Part shown: piece after piece, positions 7,353 through 13,033 of the stretch
Layout of the letters: each line of letters begins with the position of its first letter
How positions within the stretch are numbered: the stretch's first letter is position 1
Assembly: GCA_016281115.1 (NCBI GenBank)
Contig: JAEEHZ010000177.1
Coordinates: 1 to 13,033, forward strand
From: Clostridiaceae bacterium
Lineage (GTDB): Bacteria > Bacillota > Clostridia > Oscillospirales > Acutalibacteraceae
DNA: 13,033 nucleotides
Direction of reading: 5' to 3'
Position numbers and translations under genes: made by a program
Notes under the pieces: model-generated
The model's database searches: none
The model's input: the letters and a program-made list of their open reading frames with translations, nothing else
Told to the model about the DNA's origin: nothing

Positions 7353-8156
7353 ATGAAAGTACTTATCAAAGGCGCCGGCTGTGTAGGCAGTGCGATCGCT
7401 ATAAGGCTTTTTCGTTGCGGATTTGATATTATTATGTCCGAGCTTGAAAAGCCAACTTCAATATTCGGGGAAATATGCTTTTCCCGCGCAATATACGAAA
7501 AGAGCGCAACAATAGAAGACATAGCAGCCGTTTTCGCACATAATACAGATGAAGCATACATAGCCCTCGCGAACCGGAAAATTGCCGTTATGGCAGACCC
7601 CAAGCTTGAATGCATAGATATTATAAAGCCTGCCGTGTTTATAGATACGGTATGTGAAGAAAAGATCAGAAAAACCAAAATAACCGACGCCTCAATTGTG
7701 ATACGCATTGCAAAGGGCTGTCCCGAAAAAGACTGTCATGCAGTTATAGACGCAATAAGCGAAAACAGGTGTGGCAAAGCGATATACAGCAGAGCACCAA
7801 GTGAAACAGGCTACAAGAACAAAAAAGATTTATTAAAAACAGAGATCGGCTTTTCGCCTGCGCTGTCAAGCGGCAGTTTTACGCCTTCGGTAAAAATTAA
7901 TCAAACGCTTCACGCAGGGCAAATAATCGGTTATATTGATAATTTGCCTGTAAGAACGGCAGTCGGGGGCGTTTTAAAAGGGATATTGCCCGCCGACACA
8001 TTTGTACATAAGGGAATGATATGCGGATATACAGATACAAATTATTCAAAAGCTCCGCTTGCGGTTTCGCATAATGATTTAAGCATAGCAGGCGGCGTAT
8101 TGGAGGCAATAATGTCGGTTACATTCAGCGGCATCCGAAGCAACATTACCTATTGA
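7353..8156 (+). CDS. YqeB/EF2563-family protein (selenium-dependent molybdenum hydroxylase system family), orphan
   Basis: The 267 residues match this family in order: an N-terminal nucleotide-binding-like glycine motif KGAGCVGSA (6-14; usually RGGGDLATG), ELEKPTSI (30-37), FSRAIYE (43-49), an ADP motif (81-83), KDCHAVID (126-133), HAGQIIGYI (187-195), VGGVLKGIL (204-212) and a terminal IAGGVLEAI (245-253). Family members normally lie next to selenium-dependent molybdenum hydroxylase genes and are thought to help make or insert the labile selenium-containing molybdenum cofactor; the exact biochemistry is not established. No hydroxylase, selD or molybdopterin gene is in this window, and several signature positions differ from the usual consensus, so the role may have drifted. 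The start at 7353 follows AAAAAGGA; an ATG at 7345 stops at once. The in-frame stop is TGA, and no selenocysteine read-through is indicated. Confidence 0.8.
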   Translation: MKVLIKGAGCVGSAIAIRLFRCGFDIIMSELEKPTSIFGEICFSRAIYEKSATIEDIAAVFAHNTDEAYIALANRKIAVMADPKLECIDIIKPAVFIDTVCEEKIRKTKITDASIVIRIAKGCPEKDCHAVIDAISENRCGKAIYSRAPSETGYKNKKDLLKTEIGFSPALSSGSFTPSVKINQTLHAGQIIGYIDNLPVRTAVGGVLKGILPADTFVHKGMICGYTDTNYSKAPLAVSHNDLSIAGGVLEAIMSVTFSGIRSNITY

Positions 8157-8224
8157 CAAGGTTCTCCTTTTAAGCAATAAGGCATTTTATATATTATGAC
8201 TTTATTTTTTCGCTCTGTTATGAT
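8153..8224 (+). promoter_or_regulatory. Candidate promoters of the M3 peptidase gene
   Basis: Two possibilities lie in the 163-bp gap. ATGACT (8196-8201), 17 bp, TATGAT (8219-8224) is a 4-of-6 plus 5-of-6 match. TTGACA (8153-8158), 17 bp, AATAAG (8176-8181) has a perfect -35 that overlaps the previous gene's stop codon but a poorer -10. The first is closer to the start and fits a leader of about 90 bases. No clear terminator of the preceding gene is visible, so read-through is also possible. Confidence 0.35.
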
Positions 8225-8319
8225 AAAATACGCATATATTTGGATTATCGAACAAATAAAGTTTTATGCGCGAATTTTGTGCGGCAGTCCCCGCTTATGT
8301 TTAAAAGGAGATTTAGATA

Positions 8320-10017
8320 ATGAAAAAATTTCGATTTTGTATCGTATTGTTGTGTTGTTTAACTATTCTGTCTGCAATGACCGGCTGTTTTGCAAAATAC
8401 AGTAATTTTTGGAATTTAAGTTCCGACATTATGAACTCTATGCAATCACTATCTGAAACAACAGATTCGGATACCGTAACTCCTCTTGTTCAGGAATATT
8501 ATTTTGAAGAATACAGCTGTTCAAATACTAAATACGAAGATATGAAAATCAAAGACGTAGATGAGGGCGAATTCTCGAAGCTCTGCGAGGAACTGGAGGA
8601 TTACGCAGAGTCGGGCGATACCGACGGCTGGACAGATAAGTTTTATCACCTAAACAATCTTTTATACACAATATGGACAAACTACTCACTTTTAGAGGTT
8701 GAAAATTACAGGGAGCCATCAAATGAGGAGATATCCGACAAACTGTATGAAACATCGGCGTTTTTTACACTTGCGCAAACAGAGCTTATTTCATCGCTGA
8801 ATGCAGTGTTAACAGGTGAGTACAGCAATATTGCCTCCGAGCTTCCGGACTATATAAAAGAAACTGCGGAATATTTTAACGAAGAAAGCTCAGCCGAGCT
8901 TAACAAGCTCACAAACAAAGAAACAGAGCTTACGCTTAAATACAATAAATTAATCGGCGAGTCAAACAGCAAAAATGAGATTTATGATATTTACATCGAG
9001 CTTGTCGGCATCCGCAAGCAAATTGCCGAAATAAGCGGATATGATGATTATGGCGATTACGCTTATGAGTGCGTTTTCGGTAGAACGTACACTCCCGAAG
9101 ATGCAAAAATCATGTGCGACAGCATAAAAAAATATATAGCGCCGTATTACAATGATATTTCAAATGATGTTTTCGACTCTGCAATGGCGCTTTATCTGCT
9201 CGATGTATCACCCGAACGGATAAAAAATATGCTCAAATACGGAGCAGTTCACTTATCGTTTGAAACCGCACAGGCATATGGTGACCTTGAAAAACTGGGA
9301 TTATGCGATATTGAGCAAAGCGATACAAAAAGCAATTGCGGGTTTACAACTTATTTTGCCGACTATGAAGAGCCGTTCATATTTAATGCTCCTTACGGGT
9401 ATTATCAGGATTATATGGATATGTTTCACGAATTCGGTCACTTTGTTTCGGCTTATTATAATCCCGCGGATGATATATGGGGAATATCCGATTATGATCT
9501 CGCCGAATTGCAGTCTCAGGGTATGGAAATCATGTTCACAATGTTTTACGATGAAGTTTTCGGTGACAGCGCGGACAGCGCGAGAAAAGTACTTATCGGA
9601 AATATGTTAAGCTCGGTGATTGAAGGTGCAATGTATGACGAATTTCAAAGGCGTACTTTTGAAGAAGAAAATCTGACTCATGATGCAATTGACAGAATAT
9701 TTGACGAAGTCGCAGAAGAATATTGTTACAGCGACTATATAGAAGAAGGCTGCTGGATGGATATATCGCACATATTTGAACAACCGTTTTATTACATAAG
9801 TTACAGTGTGTCTGCACTTGGTGCGTTGGAATTTCTGGGATTAACGGCAGATGATCCGAAAACAGCGGCTGAAAAATATATGCAGGTGCTCTCTATGGGT
9901 ATCGACTGTTATTATTTTCAAGACGCGATAGAAGCTGCAGACTTGGAAGATGTTTTTACCGAAAAAATAGGAGAAACCGTTGTAAACGGCATCAAATCAT
10001 CTGAATATTTTGTTTAA
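8320..10017 (+). CDS. Exported M3-family (oligoendopeptidase F-like) zinc metallopeptidase lipoprotein
   Basis: The 565-residue precursor starts with a lipoprotein signal: a basic MKKFRF, a hydrophobic core, then the lipobox AMTGC, so Cys23 would be lipidated and the protein anchored outside the membrane. The zinc site is FHEFGHFVSAYY (369-380), with His370 and His374 as ligands and Glu371 catalytic. Glu396 in LAELQSQGME aligns with the third ligand of the FVEAPSQ-type motif of family M3. The C-terminal stretch FEQPFYYISYSVSALG (486-501) is the tyrosine-rich substrate-binding helix typical of oligoendopeptidase F relatives. M3 enzymes generally cut short peptides, so a role in peptide nutrition at the cell surface is inferred; most characterised M3 oligopeptidases are cytosolic. 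Length is close to the usual 560-600. The start is fixed by AAAAGGAG nine bases upstream. Confidence 0.9.
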   Translation: MKKFRFCIVLLCCLTILSAMTGCFAKYSNFWNLSSDIMNSMQSLSETTDSDTVTPLVQEYYFEEYSCSNTKYEDMKIKDVDEGEFSKLCEELEDYAESGDTDGWTDKFYHLNNLLYTIWTNYSLLEVENYREPSNEEISDKLYETSAFFTLAQTELISSLNAVLTGEYSNIASELPDYIKETAEYFNEESSAELNKLTNKETELTLKYNKLIGESNSKNEIYDIYIELVGIRKQIAEISGYDDYGDYAYECVFGRTYTPEDAKIMCDSIKKYIAPYYNDISNDVFDSAMALYLLDVSPERIKNMLKYGAVHLSFETAQAYGDLEKLGLCDIEQSDTKSNCGFTTYFADYEEPFIFNAPYGYYQDYMDMFHEFGHFVSAYYNPADDIWGISDYDLAELQSQGMEIMFTMFYDEVFGDSADSARKVLIGNMLSSVIEGAMYDEFQRRTFEEENLTHDAIDRIFDEVAEEYCYSDYIEEGCWMDISHIFEQPFYYISYSVSALGALEFLGLTADDPKTAAEKYMQVLSMGIDCYYFQDAIEAADLEDVFTEKIGETVVNGIKSSEYFV

Positions 10018-10041
10018 AACTTGAATTATGCAGGGTGTTTA

Positions 10042-10070
10042 TTGACATATATAACCGTTTATGGTATTAT
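10042..10070 (+). promoter_or_regulatory. Sigma-A-type promoter with extended -10 for the pyridoxamine kinase gene
   Basis: TTGACA (10042-10047), a 17-bp spacer and TATTAT (10065-10070), preceded by TG with one intervening base (extended -10), form a near-consensus promoter. The -10 region contains the alternative upstream ATG at 10061, so transcripts would begin after it, near 10077. Confidence 0.8.
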
Positions 10071-10097
10071 TCATCGGCATTTTGAAAAAGAAAGATC

Positions 10098-10103
10098 AGG
10101 AGG
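10098..10103 (+). promoter_or_regulatory. Ribosome binding site fixing the pyridoxamine kinase start
   Basis: A perfect AGGAGG lies five bases before the ATG at 10109. It selects this start over the in-frame ATG at 10061. Confidence 0.85.
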
Positions 10104-10108
10104 ATAAA

Positions 10109-10939
10109 ATGTCATACAAAAGAATTTTAACAATACAAGATATTTCATGCGTGGGGCAATGCTCTCTTACAGTTGCGTTGCCGATACTCTCAAGCTGCGG
10201 GATAGAGACCTGTATTTTGCCAAGTGCCGTTTTATCTACACACACGGCAGGCTTTTCGGGCTTTACGTTCCGTGTTTTAACGGATGATATGCCGTTTATA
10301 GAAAAGCACTGGCAAAAGGAGAATATAAAGTTTGAGGCAATATATACGGGCTATCTCGGCAGTGTAAAGCAAATCGGATATGTAAAAAGCATAATGGAAA
10401 CCGCAGGCACAGACAATATGGTATCCATTGTCGATCCCGCTATGGCGGACAACGGCAAGCTCTACCCTCTTTTTAACGACGAATATGTTCAGGCAATGAA
10501 AAAACTGTGCTTCGGCGCCGATATAATTTTACCTAATATCACCGAAGCCTGCTTTTTGACCGATTATGAGTACAAAGAGACCTACACAAAGGACTATATT
10601 GACGAAATCTTAAGAAGGCTTGTAAATTCCGGTGCAAAAACAGTAATTCTTACTGGCGTAAGCTACCGTGAGGGAAAAACAGGAGTCGTTGTATACGAAA
10701 ACGGCAATTACAGCTACTACGAACACCGCAAGATAGCAAAAGGCTGTCACGGCACAGGAGATGTTTACGCATCTGCTTTTACGGGCGCTTATTTAAACGG
10801 CAAATCAGCTTATGACGCTGCAAAAATTGCCGCCGACTATACAGTTGCCTGTATAGAAAACACGCAGGGAGACCCCGATCACTGGTACGGCGTTAAATTT
10901 GAAACTGCGCTTAATATGCTCGGTGATATGATAAAATAA
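10109..10939 (+). CDS. pdxY: Pyridoxal/pyridoxamine kinase (PdxY/PdxK type)
   Basis: The product phosphorylates pyridoxal or pyridoxamine with ATP to give the active vitamin B6 cofactor forms in the salvage pathway. The 276 residues match ribokinase-superfamily pyridoxal kinases: ILTIQDISCVGQCSL near the N terminus, LPSAVLSTHTAGFSGFT (substrate region), VDPAMADNGKLY (108-119), ILPNITEACFLTDYE (140-154), a nucleotide-site strand VILTGVSYREGKTGVVV, and the catalytic loop KGCHGTGDVYASAFTGA (211-227) with Asp218 as general base. The start at 10109 is chosen because AGGAGG lies five bases upstream and the family N terminus begins there; an in-frame ATG at 10061 lies within the promoter -10. It is a single-gene unit with its own promoter and terminator. 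The bifunctional ThiD/PdxK type cannot be excluded, but the 'pyridoxamine kinase' subfamily fits best. Confidence 0.93.
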   Translation: MSYKRILTIQDISCVGQCSLTVALPILSSCGIETCILPSAVLSTHTAGFSGFTFRVLTDDMPFIEKHWQKENIKFEAIYTGYLGSVKQIGYVKSIMETAGTDNMVSIVDPAMADNGKLYPLFNDEYVQAMKKLCFGADIILPNITEACFLTDYEYKETYTKDYIDEILRRLVNSGAKTVILTGVSYREGKTGVVVYENGNYSYYEHRKIAKGCHGTGDVYASAFTGAYLNGKSAYDAAKIAADYTVACIENTQGDPDHWYGVKFETALNMLGDMIK

Positions 10940-10955
10940 TACATAAACAAATATA

Positions 10956-10993
10956 GGCAGATATATTTTGACGGATATCTGTCTTTTTCTTTG
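10956..10993 (+). terminator. Intrinsic terminator of pdxY
   Basis: GGCAGATAT (10956-10964) pairs with ATATCTGTC (10975-10983) over 9 bp with one G-U pair and a 10-base loop. The U-rich tail TTTTTCTTT follows. It sits 16 bases after the pdxY stop. Confidence 0.8.
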
Positions 10994-10998
10994 CAAGC

Positions 10999-11032
10999 AA
11001 CTGTCTATGATATAAAAACGTCAAAGACAGTT
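10999..11032. promoter_or_regulatory. Inverted repeat abutting the dockerin-gene promoter
   Basis: AACTGTCT (10999-11006) and AGACAGTT (11025-11032) are perfect 8-bp inverted arms 18 bases apart. The right arm ends in the first base of the -35 box TTGACA of the next gene. The geometry would suit a dimeric activator or a repressor site, but no regulator is identified. It has no U tract, so it is not another terminator. Confidence 0.4.
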
Positions 11033-11060
11033 TGACAAAAATATTCAGTTGGGATATAAT
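11032..11060 (+). promoter_or_regulatory. Consensus sigma-A promoter of the dockerin-protein gene
   Basis: TTGACA (11032-11037), a 17-bp spacer and TATAAT (11055-11060) match the consensus at all twelve positions. Transcription would begin near 11067, leaving a leader of about 45 bases before the ATG at 11112. Expression should be strong unless repressed. Confidence 0.9.
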
Positions 11061-11111
11061 TAAACAGTCATATGATTCTATGACAAATTAGTCTTTGAAG
11101 GAGAAATCAGA

Positions 11112-12719
11112 ATGAAAACATTTAAAAAGACACTAAGTCTCGTACTCAGTGCGGCTGTTTTATGTATGGCACTTATATGCGTTCCCTGTGTTTATGCCGA
11201 CGGCGTTAAGCTCGGCGATGCAGACGGAGACGGCGATGTAACAATGACAGATGTTGTTGCCGTACAACGCTACATTGCAAAGCTTACGGATTTTACACAG
11301 GAACAGATTACAGCAGCCGATGTAGACGGCAGCAAAGATATAACTATGCAAGATGTTGTCGCTATGCAAAAGTATATTGCAAAACTCATTACCGAATTTT
11401 CAAATAATACTTCCGACAGCGACGTTACAGATACAGATTCATCTGTTCAGCCCGTAAGCGATACGGATTCATCCAATAAGGATACCTCAACTGATACATC
11501 TACATCTGTTGATACAAATACTGATTCTTCTGCCGTTTCCGACAGCGATACAACAGATACATCACTTGACAAAACACTAGATATTGCCGGAGTTTTGCAA
11601 CTTGGCGAAGGCAAGAGCTTTAAAGCAAGAGGCCAGGTTTCTTATATGTTCGGCACAACGAGCGTTATTGTTGAAAGCGTAGACGAAAACGGCAAGGTTT
11701 CGGGCTTGCTTATTTATGATAAACCCGGTATTGATCAAGGAAAATATAATCTTAACGATGTTATAGAATTCACAGGCAAAACCGAGCTTTACGAAGGTAT
11801 GATAGAAGTTAAATCCCCCGAAGTTACTACAATATCATCAAATAATACTCCTATTGCCCCTGTTGAAACAACAATATCAGAATTAAAGAATAATCTTACA
11901 ACAGTAGTAATGATCAAAAATGTTACTTTGGGTGCTTACGGCGACAACACAACAGCACAAGATGCAACAGGCACTGCAAAAATGTATAAGCCGGTAGCAT
12001 ACCCCGACGGCGTTCATGAAGGCTCTGTTGTAAACCTTGTATGCGTTCCCGTTCTCCACGCGGGAGAAGTTCAGATCCGTGTAACATATAAAGACAACTA
12101 TATGCGCATAGGCGGCGATACAGATACATCAACTTCAACCGATACTCACACAGACACAACAACAGACACACATACAGATACAACTACCGATACCTCTTCA
12201 GAAACAGATATTCCTCTTGAACAAAGAGCAAAAATTAAAGTGCAGACTTCATCAGGCGTAGTTGAGGCTACAAAAGTGTATAAGCTCAGTGAGCTTGCTC
12301 CGGGCAAAAAAATTATAATAAAATGCGGAAATTACATTATGACATCAACATTAACATATGGTTTTATATCAACATATATGCTCGAAGAAAACAAAGATGT
12401 TACATTGGAGCGCAACTGTCTGTTTGAGTATATAGATTCATCAGGAACAAATTACCTTATGGACGATATATACTGCAAATATTTGGGAGTAAAGAGTTCA
12501 AACAGCAAAGAAGCTGTTTATTACGAATTCAGCGGCTACGGTTACGATGAACTTAGCGAGATAACAGTAAGCGGCCAAAACGGTGTGTTTAATATAAGCA
12601 ACAGACGCTCCGAACGTCATCTTGCTCTTATAACAAACACCTATTCTCCGAACTTCCAGTGGATCAAAAACGACGATAACGAAGGCAACAGCAACATAGA
12701 AATATTTATGGTATTCTGA
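11112..12719 (+). CDS. Secreted dockerin-containing protein with OB-fold-like and C-terminal beta-rich domains
   Basis: The 535-residue precursor has a Sec signal peptide (about 1-29, cleavage after CVYA). A type I dockerin follows at once: repeat 1 is GDADGDGDVTMTDVV (35-49) with calcium ligands Asp36, 38, 40, 42 and 47, and helix VQRYIAKL; repeat 2 is ADVDGSKDITMQDVV (69-83) with Asp70, Asp72, Ser74, Asp76 and Asp81, and helix MQKYIAKL. A Ser/Thr/Asp linker (101-151) leads to a domain at about 155-332 that resembles the YhcR-type OB fold of extracellular nucleases (FKARGQVSYMFG...SGLLIYD...GKYNLNDVIEFTGK). A second Thr/Asp linker (336-366) precedes a beta-rich domain (370-535; KVYKLSELAPGKKIIIKCGNYIM, read as two motifs) like those seen beside OB folds in surface proteins. 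No catalytic domain is recognised. The start has AAGGAG eight bases upstream. The dockerin should bind a cohesin encoded elsewhere. Confidence 0.85.
   Translation: MKTFKKTLSLVLSAAVLCMALICVPCVYADGVKLGDADGDGDVTMTDVVAVQRYIAKLTDFTQEQITAADVDGSKDITMQDVVAMQKYIAKLITEFSNNTSDSDVTDTDSSVQPVSDTDSSNKDTSTDTSTSVDTNTDSSAVSDSDTTDTSLDKTLDIAGVLQLGEGKSFKARGQVSYMFGTTSVIVESVDENGKVSGLLIYDKPGIDQGKYNLNDVIEFTGKTELYEGMIEVKSPEVTTISSNNTPIAPVETTISELKNNLTTVVMIKNVTLGAYGDNTTAQDATGTAKMYKPVAYPDGVHEGSVVNLVCVPVLHAGEVQIRVTYKDNYMRIGGDTDTSTSTDTHTDTTTDTHTDTTTDTSSETDIPLEQRAKIKVQTSSGVVEATKVYKLSELAPGKKIIIKCGNYIMTSTLTYGFISTYMLEENKDVTLERNCLFEYIDSSGTNYLMDDIYCKYLGVKSSNSKEAVYYEFSGYGYDELSEITVSGQNGVFNISNRRSERHLALITNTYSPNFQWIKNDDNEGNSNIEIFMVF
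11412..11564 (+). repeat. Ser/Thr/Asp-rich linker coding repeat 1
   Basis: This segment codes for residues 101-151 of the dockerin protein, almost entirely Ser, Thr and Asp with recurring SDTDSS and DTST units. It is a flexible spacer between the dockerin and the OB-fold-like domain, and a likely site of glycosylation (inference). Confidence 0.7.
12117..12209 (+). repeat. Thr/Asp-rich linker coding repeat 2 with tandem 8-residue unit
   Basis: This segment codes for residues 336-366, which include HTDTTTDT twice in tandem (DNA units 12147-12170 and 12171-12194). The two 24-base units differ at six third-codon positions, all synonymous. It separates the OB-fold-like domain from the C-terminal domain. 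Confidence 0.75.
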
Positions 12720-12739
12720 TAAATCAAATATCAAAACTA

Positions 12740-12775
12740 CGGCGCAGACCTCATATTGAGGCTTGCGCCGCTTTT
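12740..12775 (+). terminator. Intrinsic terminator of the dockerin-protein gene
   Basis: CGGCGCAGACCTCA (12740-12753) pairs with TGAGGCTTGCGCCG (12757-12770) over 14 positions with one mismatch and one G-U wobble, around a three-base loop. The U run that follows is only CTTTT, but the stem is very stable. It lies 20 bases after the stop codon. Confidence 0.85.
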
Positions 12776-12860
12776 ACATATATTTGTATAAAAATGAAAC
12801 ATCACGAAAAATTGCGCTATCAAATAAATTTGCATTGTGTATATAACCCACATAAGCCCT

Positions 12861-12866
12861 TATAAT
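12861..12866 (+). promoter_or_regulatory. Possible -10 box before the GC-rich hairpin block
   Basis: A perfect TATAAT occurs here in AT-rich DNA, about 30-50 bases before the structured block. The best -35 at 17 bp (TGTATA) matches only three of six positions, so this is weak evidence that the block is transcribed rightward. Confidence 0.25.
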
Positions 12867-12892
12867 CGTACTAATCCAAATGAAAAAGAACG

Positions 12893-13033
12893 CCAACCGA
12901 GAAAGAGGGGGGCTTCCGACCACCTGACGGGGGAACTCCCCCGGGTGGTCGCGAAAGGGGTTTCCAAAGGGGGAAACATCCGACGGGTTTCCCCCTTTGG
13001 TGTCCTTTGCCTACTTTCTCACATGGGAAAGTA
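12893..13033. other. GC-rich array of three hairpins: candidate structured RNA or intergenic palindromic element (cut by window edge)
   Basis: There is no credible reading frame here. Hairpin 1: CGACCACC (12917-12924) with GGTGGTCG (12944-12951), then after a TGA bulge CGGGGG (12928-12933) with CCCCCG (12938-12943), loop AACT. Hairpin 2: CCAAAGGGGGAAAC (12964-12977) with GTTTCCCCCTTTGG (12987-13000), 14 perfect pairs and a 9-base loop. Hairpin 3: TACTTTCTC (13012-13020) with GGGAAAGTA (13025-13033), loop ACAT, running to the last base. By hand count 64 of 100 bases at 12901-13000 are G or C, against 37 of 120 just before. No U tract follows hairpin 1 or 2. It could be a non-coding RNA, a leader for a gene outside the window, or a copy of a dispersed palindromic repeat; the sequence alone does not decide. 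Confidence 0.5.

Noticed and set aside
8154..8181. Possible selenocysteine read-through of the TGA stop of the YqeB-like gene
   Set aside because: The frame after TGA holds only seven codons before TAA, no hairpin of SECIS type follows, and the protein already ends at the usual family position.
8196..8405. 69-codon plus-strand frame before the M3 peptidase
   Set aside because: It runs into the M3 gene in a different frame, has no ribosome binding site at its ATG and covers the candidate promoter.
11412..12209. Short direct repeats in the Thr/Asp-rich regions as a CRISPR array or minisatellite
   Set aside because: They lie in frame inside a coding sequence, vary mainly at third codon positions and have no spacers of constant length, so they are protein linker repeats.
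12893..13033. Hairpin block as the start of an rRNA operon, tRNA or group II intron
   Set aside because: I see no conserved rRNA start, no cloverleaf with a T-loop, and no intron boundary or domain V-type motif in the visible part.

Overview
This window looks like chromosomal DNA of an anaerobic Firmicute of class Clostridia, most likely a gut Ruminococcaceae/Oscillospirales member. The evidence is low-GC DNA, sigma-A-type promoters, strong AGGAGG ribosome binding sites, a type I dockerin, Ser/Thr/Asp-rich linkers of Ruminococcus style, a YwlE-type arginine phosphatase, and a PolA whose proofreading site is decayed. Genus is not determined.

Left part, minus strand (1-7158). Reading in the direction of transcription, a polA operon comes first: DNA polymerase I, a low-molecular-weight phosphatase of the YwlE type, and a 652-residue membrane-anchored protein that resembles an M4 (thermolysin-like) peptidase without its catalytic HExxH segment. 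Next comes pfkA (ATP-dependent 6-phosphofructokinase) with its own promoter and an intrinsic terminator. Just behind that terminator is a conserved TIM-barrel protein of unknown reaction. At the window edge is the start of an ABC transporter ATPase of the MacB/LolD class, behind a perfect 15-bp palindrome.

Right part, plus strand (7159-12719). Back-to-back promoters separate polA from an orphan YqeB/EF2563-family protein, normally linked to selenium-dependent molybdenum hydroxylases. It is followed by an exported M3-family metallopeptidase lipoprotein (HEFGH motif), a PdxY/PdxK-type pyridoxamine kinase and a secreted protein with an N-terminal dockerin, an OB-fold-like domain and a C-terminal beta-rich domain. 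The last three seem to be separate transcription units: the pdxY and dockerin genes have near-consensus promoters and clear terminators.

Right edge (12776-13033). After the dockerin-gene terminator there is no protein gene. About 100 AT-rich bases give way abruptly to a GC-rich block (64 of 100 bases are G or C at 12901-13000) made of three consecutive strong hairpins. It runs off the window. It is a candidate structured RNA or intergenic palindromic repeat and is the least explained DNA here.

Most genes are housekeeping or stand-alone accessory functions. No integrated defence system, CRISPR array, tRNA, rRNA or insertion sequence was seen. The most notable items are the apparently catalytically dead M4-like protein, the orphan YqeB homologue, the N-terminal-dockerin protein without a recognised enzyme domain, and the hairpin block at the right edge.
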